A stretch of 64,000 nt of DNA. Source: Granulimonas faecalis (GTDB lineage Bacteria; Actinomycetota; Coriobacteriia; Coriobacteriales; Atopobiaceae). Position numbers and translations under genes: made by a program. Below are positions 43,782 through 52,437 of this stretch, piece by piece (position 1 is the stretch's first letter; each line of letters begins with the position of its first letter). The notes under the pieces were generated by a model. It was not told the origin of the DNA. It did not search any database and saw nothing but the letters and a program-made list of their open reading frames with translations. Location: assembly GCF_022834715.1 (NCBI RefSeq), contig NZ_BQKC01000001.1, positions 1,834,501 through 1,898,500 on the forward strand, given 5' to 3'.

Positions 43782-44396
43782 ATGGCCCACACCCCCACCC
43801 TCGTGACCCACACCATCGAGCCGCTCTTTGACAGCCGCAGCCGCGTGCTGATGCTCGGCACCATGCCGAGCCCCAAGTCGCGGGAGTACGGCTTTTACTA
43901 CGGGCATCCGCGCAACCGCTTTTGGCCCGTGATGGCCCGCCTCTGGGACGAGCCGCCGGCGACCACCATTGCCGAGAAGAAGGCCCTCATGCTGCGCCAC
44001 CGCCTCGCCGTGTGGGACGTGCTGGCGGGCTGCGAGATCGTGGGCGCGTCGGACGCCTCCATCAAGCGGCCGCGCCCCAACGACCTGGCGCGCATCATTG
44101 ACGCCGCGCCCATTGAGGCCGTGGTGACCTGCGGCTCTGCAGCGACGCGCCACTACGAGCGCTTCGACGCGCCGCGGTGGCCCGAGCTGCCCCACCTGGC
44201 GCTGCCGTCCACGAGCCCGGCCAACGCGCGCATGTCGCTAGACGCGCTCGTTAAGGCCTACGCGCCCGTGAGGGACCTGGCCGAGGGCGGCGAGGCGGCG
44301 GCAAGGGTGCTGGCGGCGCTGGCTCCGACAGCCGCGGCGGTCTCGGACCCGGAGGACTCGGCTCCGGGGGTCTCGGCCCCGGGGGATGCGCGATGA
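43782..44396 (+). CDS. DNA-deoxyinosine glycosylase (uracil-DNA glycosylase superfamily, family 6)
   Basis: A 204-residue base-excision repair enzyme that removes hypoxanthine formed by adenine deamination. The motif LMLGTMPSPKSREYGFYYGHPRNRFW (in pieces, about residues 25-50) is the family 6 active-site signature. IKRPRPNDLARII (about 92-104) and PSTSPANARMS near 148-158 form the second conserved region. AAAGG precedes ATG 43782. The Ser/Pro/Ala-rich tail is dispensable-looking. It overlaps the SGNH hydrolase by four bases (ATGA), so the two are co-translated, although no functional link is known. Confidence 0.88.
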   Translation: MAHTPTLVTHTIEPLFDSRSRVLMLGTMPSPKSREYGFYYGHPRNRFWPVMARLWDEPPATTIAEKKALMLRHRLAVWDVLAGCEIVGASDASIKRPRPNDLARIIDAAPIEAVVTCGSAATRHYERFDAPRWPELPHLALPSTSPANARMSLDALVKAYAPVRDLAEGGEAAARVLAALAPTAAAVSDPEDSAPGVSAPGDAR

Positions 44397-44956
44397 TCCT
44401 GATGCTGGGCAACAGCCTGACCACGCGGAACGGGATGCCCGACCGGCTGGCGGCACTCCTCGGCCGCGAGGTGGCCGTGCACGCCCGCGGCGGCGCGCGG
44501 CTGGCGGAGCAGGCCAACCCGGCCACGCGGCTGGGCGCGGCCACGGCGGCGGCGCTGGCCGCAGGCGGCGTGGATGCGCTCGTGCTGCAGGAGATGGGCC
44601 ACGGCCCGGTCACGGCGACCGGGCGGTTCCTGGAGAGCGTGGCTCGGCTGGCGGCCATGGCCCGGGAGGCGGGCGCGGTGCCGGTGGTGTACGGCACGTG
44701 GGCCTTCGGCGCCGGGAGCGCGGCCCTGGGGAGGCTGGACCTCTCCCCTGCGGAGATGCACGGCGCCATGCAGGCGGCGCTGGGATGTGTGGAGCGGGAG
44801 TGCGGCGTGGCCGTGGCCAACGTGGGCGCGGCGTTCTGGGAGGTCGGCGACGGGGGCGCCGTGGGCGCCGGTCTCCTCGCCGCCGACGGCGTGCACCCGA
44901 GCGGGGCCGGCAGCGAGCTGGCAGCCAACGTGCTGGCGGGGACGCTTGGAGCCTGA
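44393..44956 (+). CDS. SGNH/GDSL-type hydrolase
   Basis: A 187-residue esterase-like protein. Block I is MLGNSLTTRNGMP (catalytic serine near residue 8), block II is a Gly-rich stretch HARGGARL, block III is LVLQEMGHGP, and block V is ADGVHPSGAGSELAA (aspartate and histidine near 165-168). There is no signal peptide. The family acts on acyl or acetyl esters, including sugar acetates. It overlaps the glycosylase stop by four bases, so it is in the same transcript. The downstream gap carries a repeat cluster and marks the left edge of the low-GC island. Confidence 0.8.
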   Translation: MILMLGNSLTTRNGMPDRLAALLGREVAVHARGGARLAEQANPATRLGAATAAALAAGGVDALVLQEMGHGPVTATGRFLESVARLAAMAREAGAVPVVYGTWAFGAGSAALGRLDLSPAEMHGAMQAALGCVERECGVAVANVGAAFWEVGDGGAVGAGLLAADGVHPSGAGSELAANVLAGTLGA

Positions 44957-44969
44957 CGGCCTGCTCGCG

Positions 44970-45075
44970 CCTTCGGTGCACAGGCCCATGCCCTCGGTGC
45001 ACGCTTTTCCACTCACCGAAGGCCCGAGGCCCCGCACCGCCACCCACCGAAGGCCCGACCCCGTGCACCGAGGCC
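44970..45075. repeat. family G repeat cluster (CACCGAAGGCCC units)
   Basis: Units in one orientation at about 44970 and 44992 (TTCGGTGCA type), and inverted CACCGAAGGCCCGA units at 45014-45027 and 45045-45058, with a further TGCACCGAGGCC at 45064-45075. Together they could fold into alternative hairpins. It sits after the SGNH gene, just before the left direct repeat of the low-GC island. Confidence 0.65.
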
Positions 45076-45077
45076 TT

Positions 45078-45109
45078 GAACCCGCATGGTGCCCTTGTCG
45101 TCCATCCGG
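45078..45109. repeat. left copy of imperfect direct repeat flanking the low-GC island
   Basis: GAACCCGCATGG, then a variable base, GCCCT and CGTCCATCCGG. The copy at 47196-47226 matches in about 27 of 32 aligned positions with one gap. The interval between them carries two minus-strand genes and AT-rich DNA. It could be an attachment-site remnant or another dispersed repeat. Confidence 0.5.
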
Positions 45110-45151
45110 GACCGTTAACTCAACCGCGGGCCTGCCGTCCAGCCAAGCCTA

Positions 45152-45910
45152 TCAGCCCAGTCGCACCTCCCTATCGGCCCGCTCCCCGAGGAGCACCGCG
45201 CCTGCACAACACACCTGAATCGCGATCAACACTGCGACGGCGGGCACGAGCTCGCCGCGGGGGACAGCGTCGGTCCACGCAATGAAGTCCCAAGGATCCA
45301 ACAGGGCGATCCCGTGCCCCAAAGTACCGGCAGCGCACCCGGCCGCAACGCTGCCCACAAGCACCGCAACGGGCACACAACGCCGTTGTGCCCGACGCAC
45401 GATCCAGACGGCGGCGACCGCGACCTGGAGCCACATGAGAAGGTACGAGACGCGTAAGACGCTGGCAGAGGGCTCATACCAAGGCCTCACATGGCAATAT
45501 GAGGCACCGACGACCAGATAGGCCGCCACCTGCATTCCGATGATGGCCGCCAGCACGGCCGCTAGAACCTGTCCGGGCCCAAGAGGGTGCGCCACCGAAC
45601 GCCGACCTCTCGCCATGAGGAAAACGGCCACCGGCACGCAGAGGGCCATCAGGCAGAACAGCCCTTGCGCGACCGGATGCCATTCGGCGACAAGGAGGAC
45701 GAGGGGCCGCACCTCCCCGAGCGCGAGCGCCGTGCTGTTGCCGAGAGGCACAAGCAGGCTCGCCTCGCACAGTGCCACCACCGCCTCTGCGATCGCCCAC
45801 GAACAAGAACGCCGCCGAACAAGTCGCACGCAGAGGATCACGGCTATGAGCAGGGACGCCCCCACTACCCAAGCAGCAGGGGCATCCGAGTACAATTTAA
45901 CTAATGACAC
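45152..45910 (-). CDS. polytopic membrane protein of unknown function
   Basis: 252 residues with six or seven hydrophobic segments (for example VVGASLLIAVILCVRLV, LAAVLAAIIGMQVAAYLVV, VPAVAVLIAIQVCCAGAVLL). No family is recognised. GTG 45910 follows GGAGAG; the stop of the upstream amidase gene is eight bases earlier, so they look like one transcript. GC is lower than that of the surrounding genes, especially at the 5' end. Immunity or export functions cannot be assigned. Confidence 0.65.
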   Translation of the reverse strand: MSLVKLYSDAPAAWVVGASLLIAVILCVRLVRRRSCSWAIAEAVVALCEASLLVPLGNSTALALGEVRPLVLLVAEWHPVAQGLFCLMALCVPVAVFLMARGRRSVAHPLGPGQVLAAVLAAIIGMQVAAYLVVGASYCHVRPWYEPSASVLRVSYLLMWLQVAVAAVWIVRRAQRRCVPVAVLVGSVAAGCAAGTLGHGIALLDPWDFIAWTDAVPRGELVPAVAVLIAIQVCCAGAVLLGERADREVRLG

Positions 45911-45918
45911 AAACTCTC

Positions 45919-46893
45919 CTAGCGGCGAATGCGATAATACCTTCCTGAATTGTTATAATTCGGCCAGCCTCGATTCCAATCTAGATAGCCAGAAGAATGC
46001 TGAGCAATCCGAAGGCGCGTTCCATCCGTGGTATACACGAAGCCACAATGATCGACCACGCCGTCTGCACCGCAATCGAGTCCGATAATGTCCCCTGACC
46101 GGACATTACTCACGAACGATGACCAAGTCCGCGTGGTATAACCGCTTCCAATATAATTCTTGAACGTATTGGCATTTACCCAAGAATTAGACTTGTTCGT
46201 TTTCCCAAGCCACCACCACCCGCTCGCAGTCGAATTCTTGCAATCCATTGAGACGCCGGCGTGATGGAGGATTTGTGAAACAAAGTTCGTACAATCTGCC
46301 CCACCGATATACCCATAGTTTGCATTGTAAGTAGTTGCGAACTGGGCTGCATACGATCGAGCAAGCTCAAGATTAATTCCCGAGTTGAACGGCTGAATGG
46401 CGCTCTCCGAAAGACAGGGGTCTGGGCTGGGCAGCAAGAACGAAACAGCATCTTCCGCTTCATCAGAAGCCATATCTCCCACAGATTGCGCTATCTCAAT
46501 GCACTGAAGTCCCTGCTTAATCGCTTCATTTTCAATTGGGTTTTCTAGGATATCCAGAAATGAGAGCACCTCGCTCTCTTCTTGATAGGAAAGATTTAAA
46601 TCGCCCACTCGCTCTATATAAACACCTGCCGTTTCTGCACTAAGGGAGGGAAGACCGAGATCATTGCACTTCTGCAGAAAAGCAGCATGATCGGATGCAA
46701 AGCGGTCCACAGCGACATCAGTGTCTTTAAATACATCAAGGAGTTCCTATTCTTTTCCAGACACAGCAGCAAAGGAGGGAATCCGCGTATAAGGATCCTC
46801 CAGATAGCCGTCCTCAGTGGCGTAGGCCCGGCCGGCGCAGACGAACACAACCCCAAACAAGACCGCAAGCAGGGTAACGACAGCTTTCTTCAT
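45919..46893 (-). pseudogene. secreted amidase_6-type protein gene with in-frame amber codon 49
   Basis: The gene starts at ATG 46893 (AAAGGA upstream) with a signal peptide MKKAVVTLLAVLFGVVFVCA cleaved after AYA. Codon 49 is TAG (46749-46747), after VSGKE; the same frame then continues ELLDVFKDTDVAVDRFAS to 45919. The remaining part holds the amidase_6 (PF12671) signature: YNANYGYIGGADCTNFVSQILHHAG with the catalytic-type cysteine, WVNANTFKNYIGSG, and DHCGFVYTTDG with the histidine. The full product would be 324 residues. Translation could restart at GTG 46710, but without the signal peptide. Low GC; unlike its neighbours, so probably transferred and then inactivated, or read through by suppression. 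Confidence 0.88.
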
Positions 46894-47195
46894 CTCAAGT
46901 ATCCTTTCTCTTATCTTTCAACCTCCCTTCCAGTAAAGCGAGAATTAAGATACACAACCCATCGGAATTGTATAGAAAACCTGAACGGTATAATTCGAAT
47001 GGCGAATGGTTTTGATAGCTATTTTCTAAGTTATTGCTTTATTGTTCTATCTGCCATTATTAATTCATATTCGTATATTATTATTGTTTGCATTCATTTC
47101 GTTGAGTATTTATTAAGCGTCTCGTAACAGGCATTATGCCGACAACGAAGTACGCCAATTGACACATGTCACCGCTCCCTTTGCCATGAAGCCCC
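46894..47195. other. AT-rich gap at the right end of the low-GC island
   Basis: About 300 bases, mostly A and T, between the amidase start and the right direct repeat, with no coding frame. It contains several TATAAT-like words in both directions (for example near 46987), expected by chance at this composition, so no promoter is assigned. The gap ends about 60 bases before the DUF3810 start. Confidence 0.45.
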
Positions 47196-47226
47196 GAACC
47201 CGCATGGGGCCCTGCCGTCCATCCGG
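47196..47226. repeat. right copy of imperfect direct repeat flanking the low-GC island
   Basis: GAACCCGCATGG, GGCCCTG, CCGTCCATCCGG; same orientation as the copy at 45078-45109. It lies 28 bases upstream of the DUF3810 start. Confidence 0.5.
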
Positions 47227-47254
47227 TATGGTGGGGCCGTCGAGAGGAGGGGCC

Positions 47255-48421
47255 ATGCACCTGCACCACCCGCGCCCGCGCCGCGCCACCGTTGCCGCAG
47301 GCGCATGCCTCGCCATGGCGGCCGCGGCCCTCGCCGGCTCGTCCTGGCTTGCCGCGCACCCCTCCGACGCCTGGGCCTGCGGCCCCTACGTGGCCCTCTC
47401 CGACGCCGTGGGGTTTCTGCCCGGGCTCGTGCCCTTCTCCGTGGCGGAGTGGGTCCTCGTCCTCGCCGCTACGGCCGCCGTCGTCTACTTCGCACGCTCC
47501 GTCGCGGCCGTCGTCCGTGCCAGCCGCGGCCGCCGCCTCGCCGCCGCCGGGCGCCGCGCGGTGCCGGCCGTCGCCGTGGTCGCGGCAGCCTGGGCGCTCT
47601 TCATGGCGCTCCAGGGCCTCAACTACAGCCGGCCCACCTTCGCCGAGCTCGCCGGCTACGGGCCGGTCCTGCAGGAGGCGCGTGCCCTCCCGGCCGAGGA
47701 GCGCGCCCGCCGGCTGACGGCCCTCTGCGAGGAGCTCGGGCGCCGCGTGGACGAGAGCCGCGTCGCGCTGGGACCCGTCTCGGATGGTTGGCTCCGCAAC
47801 CGGCCGTCCGCCACGGGCGGAGCCGCCGGCGACTTCCCCGCCATGGCACGGGCCGCGACGTCCCAAGTACGGGCGCTGAACGACCGCTACCCGGGCCTCT
47901 TTGCCGTGGACTTCTCGGACCCCAAGCCGGTGCTGGCGTCGCGCGCCATGTCGCTCGTGGGCATCACCGGCGTCTACTTCCCCTACACGGCCGAGGCCAA
48001 CGTCAGCTGCGACTGGCCGCGCCTCTCCATCCCGGCCACCATGGGCCACGAGCTGGCCCACCGCGCCGGGTTCATGCGCGAGGACGAGGCCAACTACATC
48101 GGCTACCTGGCCTGCGCGGCATCGGACGACCCCCTCGCCCGCTACAGCGGCCTCACCATGGCCTACGACGAGGCCATGGCCGCGCTCCACCGGGCCGACC
48201 CCGAGGCCTGGGCCCGCATCCACGGCGAGAGGGACCTGGCAGTGGCAGGTGACCGCGCCGCCCGGGCCGACATGGCGGCGGCCTACCGCGGCCCCCTCCA
48301 GGACCTCGGCGACGCCGTGAACGACGGCTACCTCAAGGCCAACGGCCAGGAGGCGGGCACGGCCAGCTACGGCCTCATGGTCGACCTCCTGCTGGCGGAC
48401 CCCGCCCTCCAGAGCGCCTGA
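47255..48421 (+). CDS. DUF3810 membrane metalloprotease-like protein
   Basis: 388 residues of the DUF3810 family. Three hydrophobic segments occupy about residues 12-115 and anchor it in the membrane; the rest is soluble. A zinc-protease type HELAH lies in MGHELAHRAGFMREDEANYIGY (about residues 262-284); the downstream E-A-N-Y-I-G-Y motif supplies the third ligand and is family-specific. The substrate is unknown. ATG 47255 follows GAGGAGG; a much longer in-frame start would include the repeat upstream. It stands alone between the low-GC island and a family C repeat cluster. Confidence 0.85.
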   Translation: MHLHHPRPRRATVAAGACLAMAAAALAGSSWLAAHPSDAWACGPYVALSDAVGFLPGLVPFSVAEWVLVLAATAAVVYFARSVAAVVRASRGRRLAAAGRRAVPAVAVVAAAWALFMALQGLNYSRPTFAELAGYGPVLQEARALPAEERARRLTALCEELGRRVDESRVALGPVSDGWLRNRPSATGGAAGDFPAMARAATSQVRALNDRYPGLFAVDFSDPKPVLASRAMSLVGITGVYFPYTAEANVSCDWPRLSIPATMGHELAHRAGFMREDEANYIGYLACAASDDPLARYSGLTMAYDEAMAALHRADPEAWARIHGERDLAVAGDRAARADMAAAYRGPLQDLGDAVNDGYLKANGQEAGTASYGLMVDLLLADPALQSA

Positions 48422-48442
48422 GACCGCCGCGCTCCTCCTCCG

Positions 48443-48578
48443 CACCTGAATGCGGTTGAGGGCGACATCGGGCGGCGTCGAGTCGGAGAATCCGCCCCTA
48501 GGCGCGTTCAGGGAGGGGAAATCCGCCCTCAAACGCGTTCAGGTGCGGAAGGGGTCGCCCTCAGACGCGTTCAGGTGC
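48443..48578. repeat. family C repeat cluster, site 3
   Basis: One direct unit near 48443 (CACCTGAATGCGGTTGAGGG) and three inverted units ending near 48511, 48545 and 48578, all with GCGTTCAGG. Just beyond, GGTGCCGAGAGGG-type words repeat four times (48576-48650). The cluster fills the convergent gap between DUF3810 and RpiR. Confidence 0.75.
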
Positions 48579-48666
48579 CGAGAGGGGTGCCGAGAGAGGG
48601 GGCAGCAAGGAGGACGGCGGCAAGGGATGCCGAGAGGGGTGCCGAGAGGGACAGCCTCAGACGGCC

Positions 48667-49476
48667 CTACTCTGCCCCCGCCCGCCCGCGCTCCGGGCCC
48701 CGCTCCCCCGCGTACTCGGCGAAGATCCGGTCGAACAGGTACGCCACGCCGTAGGTGGCGAAGACCCGGTGCAGCGGCTCGCCCTCGGCCATGGCGTGGC
48801 CGATGAGCAGGGCGTCGTCGAAGGGGGTCTGCACAAGCTCGTCGTCGCAGGCCGAGACGAGCACCTTCCAGGCCTCGCAGCCCTCCAGGAGGTCGAGGCA
48901 GCGCTTCACGGAGCCGCCCGAGGTGGACACGGCCACGAGCAGGTCGGCGGGGCCAAGCGACGCCAGCAGGGCCTCCTTGGGATCGCTCTCGCTCACCAAG
49001 CGCACGAGGCGCCCCTCCATGACCATGGCCCGCTGGAACTCGCCCAGGGCGGCCGCCGAGGAGTCGGCGGTGAGCACCGTCACGGAGCGCGCGCCGTGGA
49101 GCGAGGAGACCAGCGAGGCCGCCATGGGCGTGTCCATGGCGGCGTCCACGGAGTCGTAGAGGCGGTCGATCTCGGAGCGCAGCCGGCCCGCGTCGCCCCC
49201 GGAGGCCATGTAGGCCAGGAAGTAGTCGCGGAAGAGCGGCCACTCGCCGCCGCAGCGAGCGACGTCGGCGAAGTCAGCGAGACCGAGGGCCGTCACGGCG
49301 CTGCGGAGCTCGGGGCGGGTGACGTCGGCCGCGGCCATGACGTCGCGGCTGGATATCTGGGAGAGGGAGCCGAAGTGCTCGAGGAGGTAGGCCGCCACCC
49401 GGCCCGTCGGGGAGCCGGGGTCGGCGTTGTAGGCGGCGAGCAGGGACGTGAGGAGGTTGCGGCGGGAACGGTCCAC
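48667..49476 (-). CDS. MurR/RpiR-family transcriptional regulator
   Basis: A 269-residue regulator. The N-terminal helix-turn-helix is VAAYLLEHFGSLSQISSRDVMAAADVTRPELRSAV in pieces (about residues 25-62). The C-terminal sugar isomerase (SIS) domain covers about 105-250, with LLVAVSTSGGSVKRCLDLL as the phosphosugar-binding loop. GTG 49476 follows AAGGAG by seven bases and is preferred over an in-frame start 14 codons upstream. It is divergent from the YxeA gene with no sugar genes nearby, so its target is unclear. Confidence 0.9.
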   Translation of the reverse strand: MDRSRRNLLTSLLAAYNADPGSPTGRVAAYLLEHFGSLSQISSRDVMAAADVTRPELRSAVTALGLADFADVARCGGEWPLFRDYFLAYMASGGDAGRLRSEIDRLYDSVDAAMDTPMAASLVSSLHGARSVTVLTADSSAAALGEFQRAMVMEGRLVRLVSESDPKEALLASLGPADLLVAVSTSGGSVKRCLDLLEGCEAWKVLVSACDDELVQTPFDDALLIGHAMAEGEPLHRVFATYGVAYLFDRIFAEYAGERGPERGRAGAE

Positions 49477-49706
49477 GGAGGGTCTCCTTGTCGTCCGAAC
49501 GACGGTCGGGACCACCATACCTCACGGCGCGGTCGTCACCGCCGTCGCCCCCCACCGACCCCTCAAGAGACAGAAATCCGAGGGTGCCACCCTTACGAAA
49601 CCGTCACCGCGATGTCACCCCCTTCGATGGCCCGTCACCGGGCCCCTTGGGACCATGGGTCCACCGGGTGCCGGACGGCCGGCGCCCCAGACAGGTGGGA
49701 GGTCCC

Positions 49707-50060
49707 GTGGCAAGGAAGATCGTCATCGGCCTGGTGGCCGTGGCAGGGGTGTGCGCGGTGGCGGCGGCGCTCCTCGTCCTCAAGTTCGGCGAGCCGGCCC
49801 GGGTCTACGTGCAGACCGACGACAACCTCGTGCAGCCCATCGAGCCCCACGGCGGCATGACCTACTCCTACCACCTCGACGGGGCAACGCCCGACGGCAA
49901 GCCGGCCCCCGTGACCCTCGACACCGAGCGGATCCTGCGCGACAAGGCCTACCTGTTGCTCGAGACGCGCCCCCTCGTGGGCGTGATCTCGTGGGAGGAG
50001 GTCTCCTGGGACCAGGTGCCCGAGGCGGCCCAGGCGCTCCTCACTCCCCCGGAGGGGTGA
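49707..50060 (+). CDS. YxeA-family (DUF1093) secreted or membrane-anchored protein
   Basis: 117 residues. It begins with an N-terminal signal/anchor helix (IVIGLVAVAGVCAVAAALLV), then a beta-rich outside domain with VQTDDNLVQPIEPHGGMTYSYHLDG and YLLLETRPLVGVISWEEVSW, the layout of the YxeA family. Bacillus YxeA is of unknown function, encoded beside an ABC transporter. GTG 49707 follows GGGAGGT; a longer in-frame start would be Arg/Pro-rich and implausible. It stands just before the PFK gene (96-base gap) in the same direction. Confidence 0.75.
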   Translation: MARKIVIGLVAVAGVCAVAAALLVLKFGEPARVYVQTDDNLVQPIEPHGGMTYSYHLDGATPDGKPAPVTLDTERILRDKAYLLLETRPLVGVISWEEVSWDQVPEAAQALLTPPEG

Positions 50061-50156
50061 CGCGCCGGCCCCGGCGGCGGCAGGCCGACCCGGTACCCTG
50101 TCGCCGCCGGTTGCCCTAAAGTGGGTCCTGCACGTTTCGACACGCGAGGAGGGCCC

Positions 50157-51404
50157 ATGGCACCACAGGAGAGCTGGAACGCGACGGTGCTGGTAGGGCA
50201 GTCGGGAGGGCCCACGGCGGCCATCAACGCCACGCTCGCCGGCGTCTTCGAGTGCGCCCACCAGCTGGGGGCCCGGGTGCTGGGCATGCGCAACGGCATC
50301 GAGGGCGTGCTGGCCGGCCGGGTGGTGGACCTCGACGGCCTGCTCTCGGACCCGCTCCAGCTCGACCTCCTCCGCCGCACGCCGGCGAGCCTGCTCGGCA
50401 GCTGCCGCTACAAGCTCCCCGACCCCGACGGCGACACCGCGCCGTTCGAGCGGCTCTTCTCCCGCTTCGAGACCCTCGGGGTGGACGCCGTCCTCTACAT
50501 CGGCGGCAACGACTCCATGGACACCATCGAGAAGCTCGCCCGGTACGGCGAACGCGCGGGCAGCCCCATCCGCTTCATGGGCGTGCCCAAGACCATCGAC
50601 AACGACATGGTGGGCACCGACCACACCCCCGGCTACGGCAGCGCGGCCAAGTTCGTGGCCTGCGCCGTGAAGGAGGTGGCCCGCGACTCCGCCGCTTATT
50701 TCCTCAAGAGCGTCACCGTGGTGGAGATCATGGGTCGCGATGCCGGCTGGCTCACGGCGGCCTCCACCCTGGCCGGGCGCCCCGGCGCGGGCGGCCCCGA
50801 CATCATCCTGCTGCCGGAGGCCCCGCTCGACGTCGACGCCTTCGTGGCCGCCGTGGAGGGGCTCCTGGAGGAGCGCGACACCGTGGTGGTCGCCGCCAGC
50901 GAGGGCGTGGTGCGCGCCGACGGCGAGCCACTGTTCCGCGACGAGTCCGTGGGCATCGACGCCTTCGGCCACGTGGCCACCCAGAGCGGCGTGGGCCGCT
51001 ACCTGGCCGCCCTGGTCAAGGGGCGCCTGGGCGTGAAGACGCGCGCCGTGGAGTTCTCCACGCTCCAGCGCTGCGCCTCGCACCTGGCGAGCGCCACGGA
51101 CCTCGAGGAGGCCTCCACCCTGGGAGGCGTGGCCGTGCAGGCGGCCAAGGACGGCTGCACGGGCATGGTCCCGGTGATGCGCCGCGAGCACAACCGCCCC
51201 TACTCGGTGTCCTATGGGCTGTCGGCCATATCGGCCGTGGCCAACCGCGTGCGCCCGGTGCCCGCGGAGTGGATCCGTCCGGACGGCATGGGCGTGACCG
51301 ACGAGATGCGGGAGTACGTGCGCCCGCTCATCCAGGGCGAGGCCGCGCCCACCTTCGTGGAGGGCCTGCCCTGGCACCTGTGGCTTCCCGAGGAGGACGC
51401 GTGA
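50157..51404 (+). CDS. 6-phosphofructokinase, pyrophosphate-dependent type
   Basis: A 415-residue phosphofructokinase, phosphorylating fructose 6-phosphate in glycolysis. The signature ATVLVGQSGGPTAAINATLAG opens the phosphate-binding site. YIGGNDSMDTIEKL (about 117-130) carries N-D where ATP-using enzymes have D-G, and GVPKTIDNDMVGTDHTPGYG (about 140-160) has the lysine of PPi-type enzymes, so inorganic pyrophosphate is the likely phosphoryl donor. EIMGRDAGWL near 197 is another conserved block. ATG 50157 follows GAGGAGGG. It overlaps the SpeE-like gene by four bases (GTGA). Confidence 0.92.
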   Translation: MAPQESWNATVLVGQSGGPTAAINATLAGVFECAHQLGARVLGMRNGIEGVLAGRVVDLDGLLSDPLQLDLLRRTPASLLGSCRYKLPDPDGDTAPFERLFSRFETLGVDAVLYIGGNDSMDTIEKLARYGERAGSPIRFMGVPKTIDNDMVGTDHTPGYGSAAKFVACAVKEVARDSAAYFLKSVTVVEIMGRDAGWLTAASTLAGRPGAGGPDIILLPEAPLDVDAFVAAVEGLLEERDTVVVAASEGVVRADGEPLFRDESVGIDAFGHVATQSGVGRYLAALVKGRLGVKTRAVEFSTLQRCASHLASATDLEEASTLGGVAVQAAKDGCTGMVPVMRREHNRPYSVSYGLSAISAVANRVRPVPAEWIRPDGMGVTDEMREYVRPLIQGEAAPTFVEGLPWHLWLPEEDA

Positions 51405-52273
51405 GGGGCCCGTTGAGGGTCGCGGCCGCCGTGGCCGTGGGCGCCGGGGCCGCCGTGGCGGCTGCTGCCGCCACGACCGTGCTGGGGCGCAGGGACGACC
51501 GCCTCTTTCCCACGATGTTCGGCCGGGCCCACGTCTTCACCACCACGAGCCCCGACGGCCGCGCCATACGGGTGCTGTCCCTCGGCGGCGGCTGGCAGAC
51601 GGTCATGTACCTGGACGACCCCGACGAGCCCGCGGCCGCCTATGCCCGGGGCTTCGACCTGGTGCTGCGCGACGGGGCCGCCAGGGCGGAGGACGCGGGA
51701 GGGCGGGCCGCCGTCGAGGGGGCCGACGCCCGGTCGGTCCTCGTCATCGGCGGCGCAGGCTGCGCATGGCCGCGGCATGCCGTGGCCGTGGACGACGCCG
51801 TGCAGGTGACCGTGGTGGAGGTGGACCCGGCCGTGGTGGCCATCGCACGCCGGGAGTTCCACTTGGACGACGCCGTGGCCAGGGCCGGATCAACCCCCTC
51901 CGGCGAGCCCCGCCTGCGGGTGGTGACCGACGACGGCCTGCGGTTCCTCGCGCGGCGGGCCATGAAAGGCGGCAGGCCTTTCGACGCGGTGATCAACGAC
52001 GCCTATGCCGGCACCGACGCCCCCGAGGCGTTCCTCTCGCCCGTGGGCCTCTCGCTGGCCAAGGGCGCCATGGCCCCCGGAGGCCTCTACGTGGCGAACG
52101 TGGTCTGCTCCCCCACCGACCCGTCGCCGGTGCTCGCAGCGCGGGACGCCCTGCTCGGCACCTTCTCCCACGTGTGGGACGTGCCGTGTCCCGACCCCCT
52201 GGCCGAGGAGGAGAACCACCTGCTGGTGGCGAGCGACGCTGACCGGGAGGTGCCGGGCGCCTACCCCCTGTGA
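51401..52273 (+). CDS. spermidine synthase-like (SpeE fold) protein with N-terminal anchor
   Basis: 290 residues. The first 25 residues are hydrophobic (VAAAVAVGAGAAVAAAAATT), a signal or anchor. The Rossmann core of SpeE-type enzymes follows: VLVIGGAGCAWPRHAVAV (about 112-129), VTVVEVDPAVVAIARREF (about 136-153) and FDAVINDAYAGTDAPEAF (about 195-212). Such orphan SpeE-like proteins are common in actinomycetes and need not make spermidine. GTG 51401 overlaps the PFK stop by four bases, so translation is coupled. Convergent with the lipase across repeats A and B. Confidence 0.82.
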   Translation: MRGPLRVAAAVAVGAGAAVAAAAATTVLGRRDDRLFPTMFGRAHVFTTTSPDGRAIRVLSLGGGWQTVMYLDDPDEPAAAYARGFDLVLRDGAARAEDAGGRAAVEGADARSVLVIGGAGCAWPRHAVAVDDAVQVTVVEVDPAVVAIARREFHLDDAVARAGSTPSGEPRLRVVTDDGLRFLARRAMKGGRPFDAVINDAYAGTDAPEAFLSPVGLSLAKGAMAPGGLYVANVVCSPTDPSPVLAARDALLGTFSHVWDVPCPDPLAEEENHLLVASDADREVPGAYPL

Positions 52274-52280
52274 GGGGCCG

Positions 52281-52338
52281 TGTCCCACCAGTCGGACACT
52301 TTTGTCCCATCACCCGGGCACTTTTGTCCCAACGGGTG
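52281..52338. repeat. family A repeat cluster, site 4
   Basis: Full units at 52294 and 52316 (22 bases apart), with a partial unit 22 bases before (ending near 52286). Convergent gap of the SpeE-like and lipase genes. Confidence 0.8.
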
Positions 52339-52365
52339 GGCGTCTCGGCCGTCACGCGGACGCCG

Positions 52366-52420
52366 GCACCCGCGGAACGTTCTGCGGATGCCTTTTCACC
52401 CGTAATAGCTTCCGCGGGCG
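52366..52420. repeat. family B hairpin pair, site 2
   Basis: Two units at 52366-52392 and 52396-52420 (CACCCGCGGAACGTT type and CACCCGTAATAGCTT type). They lie between family A sites 4 and 5 in one convergent gap. Confidence 0.75.
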
Positions 52421-52437
52421 CCCCCCCATGCGTCCAA

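Noticed and set aside
46747-46749. Pyrrolysine codon
   Set aside because: Amidase_6 proteins are not known to use it, the site is in a linker after the signal peptide, and no pyl genes are in the window. Recorded only as something a genome search could exclude.
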